Source of the DNA: Collinsella aerofaciens
Lineage (GTDB): Bacteria > Actinomycetota > Coriobacteriia > Coriobacteriales > Coriobacteriaceae
Reading direction: 5' to 3'
Assembly (NCBI RefSeq): GCF_020181355.1
Contig: NZ_CP084004.1
Coordinates: 1,550,001-1,614,000 of the forward strand
DNA: 64,000 nucleotides
Shown: one piece after another, positions 33,343 to 43,483 of the stretch
Layout of the letters: each line of letters starts with the position of its first letter
Numbering within the stretch: position 1 is the stretch's first letter
Notes under the pieces: generated by a model
The model's database searches: none
What the model saw: only the letters and a program-made list of their open reading frames with translations
What the model was told of the DNA's origin: nothing
Program-made: the position numbers and the translations under genes

Positions 33343-34467
33343 ATGGACATCAAGACGATTGGCGTTGAGGAATGGCTCAACGTTTGGGAGAAAAGTGCCA
33401 CGTGGGACATCGCCCAGTCGACGATCTCGTCGCTCACCATGGGCGAGCTGCGCGCGCTCGATGAGCAGGACGGCGCCACGTTCTACGAGCGCTTGGACCG
33501 CGAGAAGATGAACTACGGCTGGATCGAGGGCTCGCCGGAGTTTAAGGCCGTGGTTGCCAAGCTGTATCGTCAGGAGGTCAATCCCGACCACATTCTGCAG
33601 ACCAATGGCTGCACGGGTGCGAACCTCAACGCCATCATGGCCGTGGTCGAGCCCGGCGACCACGTTATCGCCGAGTGGCCCACCTACGCACCGCTCTACG
33701 AGATTCCGCGCACGCTGGGCGCCGAGGTCGAGTATTGGGAGCTTCGCGAGGAACTCGGCTGGAAGCCCGATATCGAGGAACTCAAGCGCTTGGTGCGCCC
33801 CAACACCAAGCTTATCTGCATAAACAACGCATCGAACCCCATCGGTACGGTGCTCGATACCGATATGCTCGGCCAGATTGCCGAGATCGCCCGTTCGGTG
33901 GGCGCCTACGTGCTGTGCGACGAGGTGTATCTGCCGCTCGAAAACACTGAGTCCTTTATGTCGATGGTCGACGTGTACGAGAGGGCCATTGTCACCAACT
34001 CGTTGTCGAAGACCTATTCGACGCCTGCGGCCCGCGTGGGCTGGGTCGTGGCCGACGAAGAGGTGTCCAACCGCATCCGTACCTATCGCGATTACACCAT
34101 GATCTGCGGCGGTGTGTTCAACGACGCCTTGGCGACCTATGTGCTTGAGCACAAGGACAAGATCCTCGAGCGCAATCGCAAGATCGTGTTTGGCAACCGC
34201 GATATCGCGCAGGCTTGGATCGATACGCAGCATCGCGTTTCCTGGACGGCCCCACAGGGCGTGTCTACCTCGTTTATCCAGCTGGATATTCCCGAGGACG
34301 ACGAGGAGTTCTGCAAGCGCCTGCTGTCCGAGAGGGGAGTGCTGCTGGTACCCGGCAGCCGCTTTGAGCTTCCCTGTGGCGCACGCCTGGGCTACTGCGC
34401 GAGCGAGGACGTTCTGCGCGAGGGCCTGAGGCTTTTGGGCGAGGCGCTGGCGGAGTTTGATCGCTAG
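33343..34467 (+). CDS. Class I/II PLP-dependent aminotransferase, substrate unknown
   Basis: 374 residues. QTNGCTGANLNAI, INNASNPIGTVLD (PLP-binding Asn), VLCDEVYLPL (Asp contacting the pyridine) and NSLSKTYSTPAARVGWVVA (Schiff-base Lys) define a fold type I aminotransferase; the final RLGYC holds the carboxylate-binding Arg. AAGGAG lies 7 nt before ATG 33343. It sits between two arginine deiminase genes, so an arginine- or ornithine-related substrate is plausible but unproven. A terminator follows. Confidence 0.85.
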   Translation: MDIKTIGVEEWLNVWEKSATWDIAQSTISSLTMGELRALDEQDGATFYERLDREKMNYGWIEGSPEFKAVVAKLYRQEVNPDHILQTNGCTGANLNAIMAVVEPGDHVIAEWPTYAPLYEIPRTLGAEVEYWELREELGWKPDIEELKRLVRPNTKLICINNASNPIGTVLDTDMLGQIAEIARSVGAYVLCDEVYLPLENTESFMSMVDVYERAIVTNSLSKTYSTPAARVGWVVADEEVSNRIRTYRDYTMICGGVFNDALATYVLEHKDKILERNRKIVFGNRDIAQAWIDTQHRVSWTAPQGVSTSFIQLDIPEDDEEFCKRLLSERGVLLVPGSRFELPCGARLGYCASEDVLREGLRLLGEALAEFDR

Positions 34468-34516
34468 GATTCCGATGATCTTCGAGGGCGTTATCTAAAT
34501 TGGCCGAAGATAATCG

Positions 34517-34555
34517 AAAACGGACCCGTTTCCCTAGTGAAGCGGGTCCGTTTTT
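34517..34555 (+). terminator. Terminator of the aminotransferase gene
   Basis: AAAACGGACCCG and CGGGTCCGTTTTT arms form a stem with a T tract, 50 nt after the stop codon. Confidence 0.88.
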
Positions 34556-34891
34556 CTATACCGAGAAGTCAAGTTGTTACAAATGGGGCCGTAAAGCGAG
34601 CCGGTATCCGCTGGGCCTTATACTGAGTTTCCGGTGAACGGTATCAAGCGTCTGGTAAACGGTAATTTATTTACCAGAAATGAATAGGACAATCTTTTTT
34701 CTGAATAAAAATGAAAATGGTTGAGACGCGGTATGAACCGCTAATTCTATTCATAGCTTTAGTGGAAATATGCAATTTGAGGATGATTTAACAAAGTTAA
34801 GTTCCATTTGATTTTAGGATTGAAAACGCGTTTAAGCACGTAAATACGCTTTATTAAGATGAAGTGTGCCATGCGTGAAGTATATGTGTAT

Positions 34892-34920
34892 GCCGTTCAC
34901 CCCCTATAAAAAACCGTTCG
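34892..34920 (+). promoter_or_regulatory. Paired CCGTTC boxes, arcA copy 2
   Basis: GCCGTTCA (34892-34899) and ACCGTTCG (34913-34920) are 21 bp apart and lie 149 and 128 nt before the ATG, exactly as upstream of copy 1. Confidence 0.55.
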
Positions 34921-35040
34921 GGGGCAAGGTGGAAGTATGGGCTGATTTTGGATATAAATATGTCGTCAGCAATAACGCCTCACACGGAGGGGCGCTAACG
35001 AATCGGCCCTGACAAGGGCCCGAAAGAAAGGTAGGAGGCC

Positions 35041-36282
35041 ATGACGAAAGGTCTGCACGTGCCTTCCGAGATCGGCAAGCTCAGGAAGGTCTGCCTGCAC
35101 CGTCCCGGCGACGAGCTCCTCAACCTGCCGCCCGACGAGCTCGAGCGACTCCTGTTCGACGACGTCCCGTTCCTGGAGGTCGCGCAGCAGGAGCACGACA
35201 CCTTCGCCCAGATCCTGAGGGACCAGGGCGTGGAGGTCCTCTACCTCGAGAACCTCGTCGCCGAGGTGTTCGACCAGGTCCCCGGCGCCCGCGCCGAGTT
35301 CACCGACCAGTACATCGCCGAGGCCGGCATCCGCGGCCAGCACATGCCGCAGATCGTCCGCGAGAAGCTGGACTCCATCGAGGACAACCTCGAGTTCGTC
35401 AAGAAGACCATGGCCGGCATGACCAAGTCCGAGATCGACATGCCCCTCACGGCGTCCACGACCCTCGACTCCCTGGTCAACTCCGAGTCCGAGTCCGACC
35501 TGATCATCGACCCGATGCCCAACCTCTACTTCACCCGCGACCCGTTCGCGGTCATCGGCGAGGGCGTCAACCTCAACCGCATGTACTCGGTCACCCGCAA
35601 CCGCGAGACCCTGTACGGCAAGTACATCTTCAAGTACCACCCCGACTACAAGGACGTCTCGCTGTACTTCCGCCGCGACTGCCAGTTCCACACCGAGGGC
35701 GGCGACGTGCTGAACATCAACGAGAAGACCCTCGCCGTCGGCATCTCCCAGCGCACCCAGGCCGCCGCGATCGACGTCATGGCCCAGAACATCTTCTGGA
35801 ACTCCGACTCCAAGGTCGAGCGCATCCTGGCCTTCGACATCCCGGTCTCGCGCGCCTTCATGCACCTCGACACGGTCTTCACCCAGATCGACGTCGATAA
35901 GTTCACGATCCACCCCGCCATCATGGGCACCCTGCGCGTCTACGAGCTGACCGCCGGCAAGAACCCGGGCGACGTGAACATCCGCCTGATCGAGGACACC
36001 CTCGAGCACGTCCTGGAGGACGCCACCGGCGTCGACCAGGTCAAGCTGATCCCCTGCGGCGGCGGCGACCCGATCGCGGCCTCCCGCGAGCAGTGGAACG
36101 ACGGCTCCAACACCCTGTGCGTCGAGCCCGGCAAGATCTGCGTCTACGCCCGCAACACCGTCACCAACGACGTGCTGTACAAGGAGGGCCTGGACCTTCT
36201 CGTCGTGCCCTCCGCCGAGCTCTCCCGCGGCCGCGGCGGCCCGCGCTGCATGAGCATGCCCTTCTGGCGCGAGGACCTCTAA
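35041..36282 (+). CDS. arcA: Arginine deiminase, copy 2
   Basis: 413 residues with the same protein sequence as copy 1. All DNA blocks I compared were also the same, from about 13 nt before the Shine-Dalgarno to just after the stop codon. The enzyme converts arginine to citrulline. This copy is followed 105 nt later by ornithine carbamoyltransferase and then a carrier gene, so it is the copy placed in an ADI operon. Upstream sequence is only partly similar to copy 1, which suggests an older duplication kept identical by gene conversion. Confidence 0.95.
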   Translation: MTKGLHVPSEIGKLRKVCLHRPGDELLNLPPDELERLLFDDVPFLEVAQQEHDTFAQILRDQGVEVLYLENLVAEVFDQVPGARAEFTDQYIAEAGIRGQHMPQIVREKLDSIEDNLEFVKKTMAGMTKSEIDMPLTASTTLDSLVNSESESDLIIDPMPNLYFTRDPFAVIGEGVNLNRMYSVTRNRETLYGKYIFKYHPDYKDVSLYFRRDCQFHTEGGDVLNINEKTLAVGISQRTQAAAIDVMAQNIFWNSDSKVERILAFDIPVSRAFMHLDTVFTQIDVDKFTIHPAIMGTLRVYELTAGKNPGDVNIRLIEDTLEHVLEDATGVDQVKLIPCGGGDPIAASREQWNDGSNTLCVEPGKICVYARNTVTNDVLYKEGLDLLVVPSAELSRGRGGPRCMSMPFWREDL

Positions 36283-36387
36283 GTCTTTCCGTTTCCGGTG
36301 CGGTCCCCCTACAACCGCACCGGCTTCGCCCGTTAAACGGGCACCACTAATACTTACGTAATTCATTTCTTCGAAAGGAATCAAACC

Positions 36388-37383
36388 ATGGGTGTTAACC
36401 TTTCCGGCCGTAGCTTCCTCAAGCTTCTCGACCTCACCACCGAGGAGATCGAGTACCTGCTCAAGCTCTCCAAGAACTTCAAGGATATGAAGCGCGCTGG
36501 CGTTCCGCACCGCTATCTCGAGGGCAAGAACATCGTTCTGCTCTTCCAGAAGACCTCTACTCGTACCCGCTGCGCCTTCGAGGTCGGCGGCATGGATCTG
36601 GGCATGGGCGTCACCTACCTCGATCCGGGTTCGTCGCAGATGGGCAAGAAGGAGTCCATCGAGGACACTGCCCGCGTTCTCGGCCGCATGTATGACGGCA
36701 TCGAGTTCCGTGGCTTTGCCCAGGACGATGTCGAGGAGCTCGCTGCTAAGTCCGGCGTGCCCGTGTGGAACGGCCTGACCACTGAGTGGCATCCCACCCA
36801 GATGCTCGCCGACATCCTGACCGTCCAGGAGAACTTCAACTACGACATCAAGGGCAAGACCCTCGTCTTCATGGGCGACTGCAAGAACAACGTTGCTCGC
36901 TCCCTCATGGTTGTCTGCTCCAAGCTTGGCATGAACTTCGTGGCCTGCGGCCCCGAGGAGTGCATGCCCGCTGACGACGTCATCGAGGCCTGCAAGCCCA
37001 TCGCCGAGGCCAACGGCTGCACCATCAAGCTGACCACCGACGTCAAGGACGGCGTCACCGGTGCCGACGTTATCTACACCGACGTGTGGGTCTCCATGGG
37101 CGAGCCTGACGAGGTCTGGGCCGAGCGCATCGCTCAGCTCACCCCGTATCGTGTCACCTCCGAGGTCATGGCTATGGCCAACCCGGGTGCCATCTTCCTG
37201 CACTGCCTGCCCAGCTTCCACGACACCAACACCACGATTGGCGCCGAGAAGTGCGAGCAGTTCGGCATCACCGAGCAGGAGGTCACCGACGAGGTCTTCG
37301 AGAGCCCCGCTTCCAAGGTCTTCGACGAGGCCGAGAACCGCATGCACACCATCAAGGCCGTCATGTACGCCACGCTCAAGTAA
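36388..37383 (+). CDS. arcB: Ornithine carbamoyltransferase
   Basis: 331 residues. [15 protein letters not shown] is the carbamoyl-phosphate binding motif, [17 protein letters not shown] follows, and [10 protein letters not shown] is the ornithine-side motif with the catalytic Cys. In the ADI pathway it works in the catabolic direction, splitting citrulline with phosphate into ornithine and carbamoyl phosphate. Its position after arcA and before a carrier supports that role. No carbamate kinase gene follows. AAAGGA lies before the ATG, and a terminator follows the gene. Confidence 0.93.
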   Translation: MGVNLSGRSFLKLLDLTTEEIEYLLKLSKNFKDMKRAGVPHRYLEGKNIVLLFQKTSTRTRCAFEVGGMDLGMGVTYLDPGSSQMGKKESIEDTARVLGRMYDGIEFRGFAQDDVEELAAKSGVPVWNGLTTEWHPTQMLADILTVQENFNYDIKGKTLVFMGDCKNNVARSLMVVCSKLGMNFVACGPEECMPADDVIEACKPIAEANGCTIKLTTDVKDGVTGADVIYTDVWVSMGEPDEVWAERIAQLTPYRVTSEVMAMANPGAIFLHCLPSFHDTNTTIGAEKCEQFGITEQEVTDEVFESPASKVFDEAENRMHTIKAVMYATLK

Positions 37384-37398
37384 GTGCATCTAGCATCT

Positions 37399-37430
37399 CG
37401 CTCGGGGTGTATTGTTGAACACCCCGAGCG
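37399..37430 (+). terminator. Terminator after arcB
   Basis: The perfect 12-bp stem CGCTCGGGGTGT / ACACCCCGAGCG is followed by GCTTTATC. Confidence 0.8.
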
Positions 37431-37530
37431 GCTTTATCTGGTAAAAATCTCGCATCGAGCGGCAGGCACGGCACGGAAGAGCCGCTTCGGGCGAGATCAG
37501 TAAATGATTTATGAAGGGGGGATGAGAACT

Positions 37531-39009
37531 ATGACTGAGACCGCTAAGAAAAAGCGCGGTATGCCTTCATCGTTCACCATTCTTCTTGCTCTGCTGGCAA
37601 TTGTTGCAGTGATTACCGTTATCGTCTCCGGCACGTCCGGCGGCGCGGTTACTGCCGCCCGTCTGAGCGATTTCTGCACCGCCCCGATTAAGGGCTTCGC
37701 TGACGCTCTGCCCGTCTGCCTCTTCGTTATGATCCTGGGCGGCTTCCTCGGCATGATGACCGAGACCGGCGCCCTGGACAACGGCATCGCCGTCCTGGTG
37801 CAGAAGCTTAAGGGCAACGAGATCATGCTCATTCCCGTGCTGATGCTCATCTTCTCCCTCGGTGGTACCACCTATGGTATGTGCGAGGAGACCGTTCCCT
37901 TCTACGCCCTGCTTGCCGCTACCATGATGGCCGCTGGCTTCGACCCGATGGTCGGTGCCGCCACCGTCCTGCTCGGCGCTGGCTGCGGCTGCCTGGGCTC
38001 CACGGTTAACCCGTTCGCCGTCGGCGCTGCCGTCGACGCTCTGACCGGCGTTGGCATTGAGGTCAACCAGTCCATCATCATCGGCCTCGGTGCCGTCCTG
38101 TGGATTGTTACCACTGCCATGTCCATCTTCTTCGTCATGAGCTATGCCAAGAAGGTCAAGGCTGACAAGGGTTCCACCATCCTGTCGATGCAGGAGCTCA
38201 AGGACGCTGAAGAGGCTCACGGCAAGGCTGCTTCCGAGGTTCACAATGAGGTCAAGCTCACCGGTCGTCAGAAGGGTGTTCTGATCGCCTTTGCCTTCAC
38301 CTTCGTCGTCATGATCGTCGGCTTCATTCCGCTGGCCGACCTCAACGAGGGCGTCGCCAACTTCTTCGACGCTGGCGCTGTCTACGACGCCGACGGTAAC
38401 GCCGTCGTCCAGGGCTGGTCTGCCCTGATCACCGGCCTGCCCATTGGTCAGTGGTACTTCGACGAGGCTTCCACCTGGTTCTTCCTCATGGCCGTCCTGA
38501 TCGGTATCATCGGTGGCCTGTCCGAGAAGCAGATCGTTAACACCTTCATCACCGGCGCTGCCGACATGATGTCCGTTGTTCTCGTCATCGCCCTCGCCCG
38601 TGGTATCTCCGTCCTCATGGCTAACACCGGCCTCGACGTCTACGTCCTCGACGCTGCCGCCAATGCTCTGGCTGGCCTGTCCGGCGTGATCTTCGCTCCC
38701 ATGAGCTTCCTGGTCTACTTCGGCCTGTCCTTCCTGATCCCCTCGACCTCTGGTATGGCTACCGTCTCCATGCCTATCATGGGACCGCTGGCTGTTAAGC
38801 TCGGCTTCTCGCCCGAGGTCATGGTCATGATCTTCTCCTCTGCCATCGGCGTTGTGAACCTGTTCACCCCGACCTCCGGCGCCATCATGGGCGGTCTCGC
38901 CCTGGCCAAGATCGAGTGGACGACCTGGCTCAAGTTTGCCCTTAAGCTCATCGTCGCTCTCTCCGTCGTCTGCGCCATCATCCTGACCGTCGCTTGCGTG
39001 ATGCTCTAA
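37531..39009 (+). CDS. YfcC/DcuC-family carrier, probable arginine-ornithine antiporter
   Basis: About 492 residues with 11-13 hydrophobic helices. Motifs such as GGFLGMMTETGALDNGI, GGTTYGMCEETVPFYALL and FLIPSTSGMATVSMPIMGPLA are typical of the YfcC (C4-dicarboxylate carrier-like) family. Members next to arginine deiminase genes are thought to exchange arginine for ornithine; that function is inferred from context. In-frame ATG codons at 37504, 37522 and 37531 compete; 37531 has GGGGGG at a usable distance. Codon bias is as strong as in arcA and arcB. Confidence 0.85.
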   Translation: MTETAKKKRGMPSSFTILLALLAIVAVITVIVSGTSGGAVTAARLSDFCTAPIKGFADALPVCLFVMILGGFLGMMTETGALDNGIAVLVQKLKGNEIMLIPVLMLIFSLGGTTYGMCEETVPFYALLAATMMAAGFDPMVGAATVLLGAGCGCLGSTVNPFAVGAAVDALTGVGIEVNQSIIIGLGAVLWIVTTAMSIFFVMSYAKKVKADKGSTILSMQELKDAEEAHGKAASEVHNEVKLTGRQKGVLIAFAFTFVVMIVGFIPLADLNEGVANFFDAGAVYDADGNAVVQGWSALITGLPIGQWYFDEASTWFFLMAVLIGIIGGLSEKQIVNTFITGAADMMSVVLVIALARGISVLMANTGLDVYVLDAAANALAGLSGVIFAPMSFLVYFGLSFLIPSTSGMATVSMPIMGPLAVKLGFSPEVMVMIFSSAIGVVNLFTPTSGAIMGGLALAKIEWTTWLKFALKLIVALSVVCAIILTVACVML

Positions 39010-39111
39010 GTACCCAACGGGTACCCCACGGAAACCTTGACGATCCTGTAAAGGATCACCTGGTCATCGTCTGTCCGGTGGGGTCAACCCACCGGTAGAC
39101 TCCTACCTTTA

Positions 39112-39142
39112 GCCCCCTCCCGTTCCGTGCGCGGGAGGGGGC
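39112..39142 (+). terminator. Terminator of the YfcC-type carrier gene
   Basis: GCCCCCTCCCG pairs perfectly with CGGGAGGGGGC around an eight- to nine-base loop, about 100 nt after the stop codon. Confidence 0.7.
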
Positions 39143-39197
39143 GCTCTCATGTTGCGCGGTTCTACGAACCGCGCAACCAGTCGACGCTGCGCACCGC

Positions 39198-39283
39198 CCA
39201 GAACGACAATTTGTCATTCAAAAGGCAAGGCATGACCAGAAGGTCTATGCCTTGCCTTTTTCATGCCAACTTGTACGTTCTGG
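39198..39283. repeat. Nested palindrome with terminator-like core
   Basis: Outer arms CCAGAACG (39198) and CGTTCTGG (39276) enclose AAAAGGCAAGGCAT / ATGCCTTGCCTTTT (39220-39233, 39247-39260) and a GACC/GGTC tip. A T run follows the inner stem. Confidence 0.7.
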
Positions 39284-39564
39284 ACGTCGCTCGCTGACTT
39301 ATGCTCAACCTGCGACGTTCCCCTTGTTGGTGCAGGGGGAAGCTTGCTCGCTCTGGTGCCCGTTCGCTGGCTTCAGCTCTGCCTGCGACGTTTTTGTTGT
39401 TGGTGCTGAGTGACTTGTTCCCCGTTCTAAACGAGCTGCCCCGGGTCCCCGGTGGTTGTGGTGAGCGTGTTTGGTTGGTGCCTGTTGATGGTCTGGGTAT
39501 CGGGGAGGGCGGGCTCCGTTATAATCGCCTAGGACATTAAATGGAAACGGGACGGGAGCCACAC

Positions 39565-41046
39565 ATGCGCCAGGGTTTCGACAACGCGAAGTACATCGAG
39601 CTGCAGGCTGCTCACATTAAGGAGCGCATCTCGCAGTTTGGTGGCAAGCTCTATTTGGAGTTTGGCGGTAAGCTGTTCGATGACTATCATGCGAGCCGCG
39701 TGCTGCCGGGTTTTGAACCGGACAGCAAGTTCCGCATGCTCAAGAGCATCGCCGACGATGTCGAGGTTATCATCGCGATCAACGCGAACCACATCGAGAA
39801 AAACAAGGCTCGTGGTGACCTTGGCATTACCTATGACGAGGATGTGCTGCGCCTGGTTGACCTGTTCCGCGGCAACGGCTTTGCCGTCGCGGCTGTGGTC
39901 ATCACCCAGTACGCCGGCCAGCCCGCTGCCGATGTATTCCGCAACCGCCTGAACGCGCTCGGTATCCCCGCCAAGCTGCACTATCCCATCGAGGGGTATC
40001 CGCACGACGTCGACCTGATCGTGTCCGACGACGGCTATGGCAAGAATGAGTTTGTCGAGACCACTCGTCCGCTCGTCGTGGTCACCGCTCCCGGCCCCGG
40101 CTCAGGCAAGCTCGCCACTTGCCTCTCGCAGCTCTATCACGAGCACAAGCACGGCACCGCCGCCGGCTACGCCAAGTTCGAGACTTTCCCGGTCTGGAAT
40201 CTGCCCCTCACGCATCCGGTCAACATCGCCTATGAGGCAGCAACGGCCGATCTCGACGATGCCAATATCATCGACTCCTTCCACTTGGAGGCCTACAACA
40301 AGACCACGGTCAACTACAACCGCGACGTCGAGGCCTTCCCGGTGGTCCGTGCTCTGATGGAAAAGATCCTGGGCAAGAGCCCCTATCAGAGTCCTACGGA
40401 CATGGGCGTCAATATGGTCGGCTTTGCCATCACCGATGACGATGCCTGCCGCGACGCTTCCAAGATGGAGATCGTCCGCCGCTACTTTACCGCGGTCGAA
40501 AATGTGCGCCGTACCGGCATGGGCGATGAGCAAGTCGACCGTCTCAAGATTATTATGAAGAAAGCCGGCATCGATAAGAACTACTCACCGGCGCGCTCGG
40601 CGGCCCTCACCAGGGAGCAGCTGACGGGTGGTCCCGTGGGTGCCATGGTCATGCCCGATGGCTCCGTGGTGACCGGTAAGACCTCCACGCGCCTGGGCGC
40701 CGCAAGTTCGCTCATTATGAACGCCCTCAAGCATGTCTCGGGCGTCGACCTTGAGCTCGAGGTCATTAGCGATGAGGCGATCGAGCCCATCAGCAAGCTC
40801 AAGACGCATTTCCTGGGCAGCAAAAACCCTCGCCTCCACACCGACGAGACGCTTATGGCGCTGTCGATCACCTCGGCCACGAGTGAGACGGCCGCTCGCG
40901 TCCTTTCGGGCCTGGAGCAGCTGCGCGGTTGCGATGCCTTCTTTAGCGTGATTATCTCGCCGACGGACGAGACGGTACTGCGCAAACTGGGTATCAACGT
41001 GTGCTGCGAGCCCAAGTTTGAGCGCCGCGGTTTCTTCCACCGCTAA
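39565..41046 (+). CDS. DUF1846 family protein
   Basis: About 493 residues, the full family length. Characteristic strings are LYLEFGGKLFDDYHASRVLPGF, VVTAPGPGSGKLATCLSQLYHE (a P-loop-like GPGSGKLAT), and GVNMVGFAITDD. It is a widespread cytosolic protein of anaerobes whose biochemical function is not established to my knowledge; the P-loop-like string hints at nucleotide binding. ATG 39565 has GGGAG 6 nt upstream; ATG 39541 would add eight residues. It is monocistronic, with a strong terminator after it. Confidence 0.85.
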   Translation: MRQGFDNAKYIELQAAHIKERISQFGGKLYLEFGGKLFDDYHASRVLPGFEPDSKFRMLKSIADDVEVIIAINANHIEKNKARGDLGITYDEDVLRLVDLFRGNGFAVAAVVITQYAGQPAADVFRNRLNALGIPAKLHYPIEGYPHDVDLIVSDDGYGKNEFVETTRPLVVVTAPGPGSGKLATCLSQLYHEHKHGTAAGYAKFETFPVWNLPLTHPVNIAYEAATADLDDANIIDSFHLEAYNKTTVNYNRDVEAFPVVRALMEKILGKSPYQSPTDMGVNMVGFAITDDDACRDASKMEIVRRYFTAVENVRRTGMGDEQVDRLKIIMKKAGIDKNYSPARSAALTREQLTGGPVGAMVMPDGSVVTGKTSTRLGAASSLIMNALKHVSGVDLELEVISDEAIEPISKLKTHFLGSKNPRLHTDETLMALSITSATSETAARVLSGLEQLRGCDAFFSVIISPTDETVLRKLGINVCCEPKFERRGFFHR

Positions 41047-41080
41047 GTTTGAAGCACCGCGGTAATTGCATTGCATTTTG

Positions 41081-41113
41081 GCCGTATCGGGTTGGCGCCC
41101 GGTACGGCTTTTT
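41081..41113 (+). terminator. Terminator of the DUF1846 gene
   Basis: The GCCGTATCGGG / CCCGGTACGGC stem (one mismatch) is followed by TTTTT. Confidence 0.88.
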
Positions 41114-41302
41114 GATCAATAAAGCGCCTATTTCGGCGAAAAATAGCCGTTTACCTGCCTAGAAACAATTTGAGCGGTATACAATAACCGTAACTGTTTC
41201 ATCCTTAGCGGGATGCCGCATGATGGATATTACCTGCCATCGTGAGGTGTGTCGGTCGCGCACGGCGCGTTAGATGCTCGTGCTCGGTTTGAGGAGGCTG
41301 CT

Positions 41303-41641
41303 ATGGCGGGCAAGGGTCGTGCGAGTGTCAACGATATGAAGCGTGTCGAGGTGCTGGTGTTGATGGAAATCGACCAGCAAACCGAAGACAATGGCGGGCC
41401 GTATGGTTTCTCGCGCAAAACGCTTGCCGAGCGCGTGGGGGTTTCGCCGTATCGTGCCCGCGCCGCAATCGATCGCTTGGATTCCGAAGGCATGATTGAT
41501 GTCGTCTCGCGTTATAGCGACGACGGCGGTCAGCTTGCAAATGGCATTTGCCTCACCGAACGTGGCGAGTGGTATCTTGAGGGCGTCCGTACCGGCATGC
41601 TCGTTCAAGAAATGCTTGAGGACGAGGTTGCTGATCGATAG
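41303..41641 (+). CDS. Small winged-helix DNA-binding protein
   Basis: 112 residues. GFSRKTLAERVGVSPYRARAAIDRLDSEGMIDVVSRYSDDG reads as a winged helix-turn-helix (recognition helix about residues 45-65), followed by a wing with an NGICLTERGEWYL strand. It resembles MarR- or GntR-like replication or transcription regulators in size, but I cannot assign a family. GAGGAGG lies 5 nt before ATG 41303. It has its own terminator (41666-41694) and no obvious operon partner. Confidence 0.7.
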   Translation: MAGKGRASVNDMKRVEVLVLMEIDQQTEDNGGPYGFSRKTLAERVGVSPYRARAAIDRLDSEGMIDVVSRYSDDGGQLANGICLTERGEWYLEGVRTGMLVQEMLEDEVADR

Positions 41642-41665
41642 CAGCATGTAACCCTTGCCATAGCG

Positions 41666-41694
41666 ACGCCGCCTGGGAAACCGGGCGGCGTTTT
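41666..41694 (+). terminator. Terminator of the winged-helix gene
   Basis: ACGCCGCC and GGCGGCGT arms form a stem followed by TTTTGTTTC. Confidence 0.85.
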
Positions 41695-41813
41695 GTTTCA
41701 AGATTGAGAAATGCAATCGCACGCGAGAAAAATTGCGAACGGTCCGCGGCGCGAGTATTACAATGAAGACCCGTAAGATGTGGATAAACAACTTCTACGG
41801 GAAGCGCAGGTAA

Positions 41814-43481
<1,668 letters not shown>

Positions 43482-43483
43482 GG

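Larger units (their letters stand above)
34468..35040 (+). promoter_or_regulatory. 572-bp control region of arcA copy 2
   Basis: AT-rich and gene-free. It begins with the terminator at 34517-34555. It then shows GTGAACGGTATC (34634-34645), GGTAAACGGTAA (34654-34663), ATGAATAG and CTATTCAT half sites (about 34680 and 34747), two CCGTTC boxes, TATAAA (34953-34958), and a GGCCCT/AGGGCC hairpin before the Shine-Dalgarno. Compared with copy 1, the hairpin is kept while its bases change. Confidence 0.6.
39010..39564. other. 555-bp intergenic region rich in hairpins and repeats
   Basis: I see no gene here. It contains hairpins at 39075-39095 (CCGGTGGG/CCCACCGG) and 39112-39142, a nested palindrome at 39198-39283, an imperfect direct repeat of about 45 bp (near 39287 and 39363, period 76), and TATAAT at 39520-39525 as a likely -10 for the DUF1846 gene. 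Confidence 0.6.

Noticed and set aside
34966-37389. An 807-codon open frame on the minus strand across arcA copy 2 and arcB
   Set aside because: It is antisense to two certain genes. Their extreme C/G-ending codon use removes stops from the opposite strand, and the translation is low-complexity Val/Leu/Asp/Gly-rich with no family resemblance.
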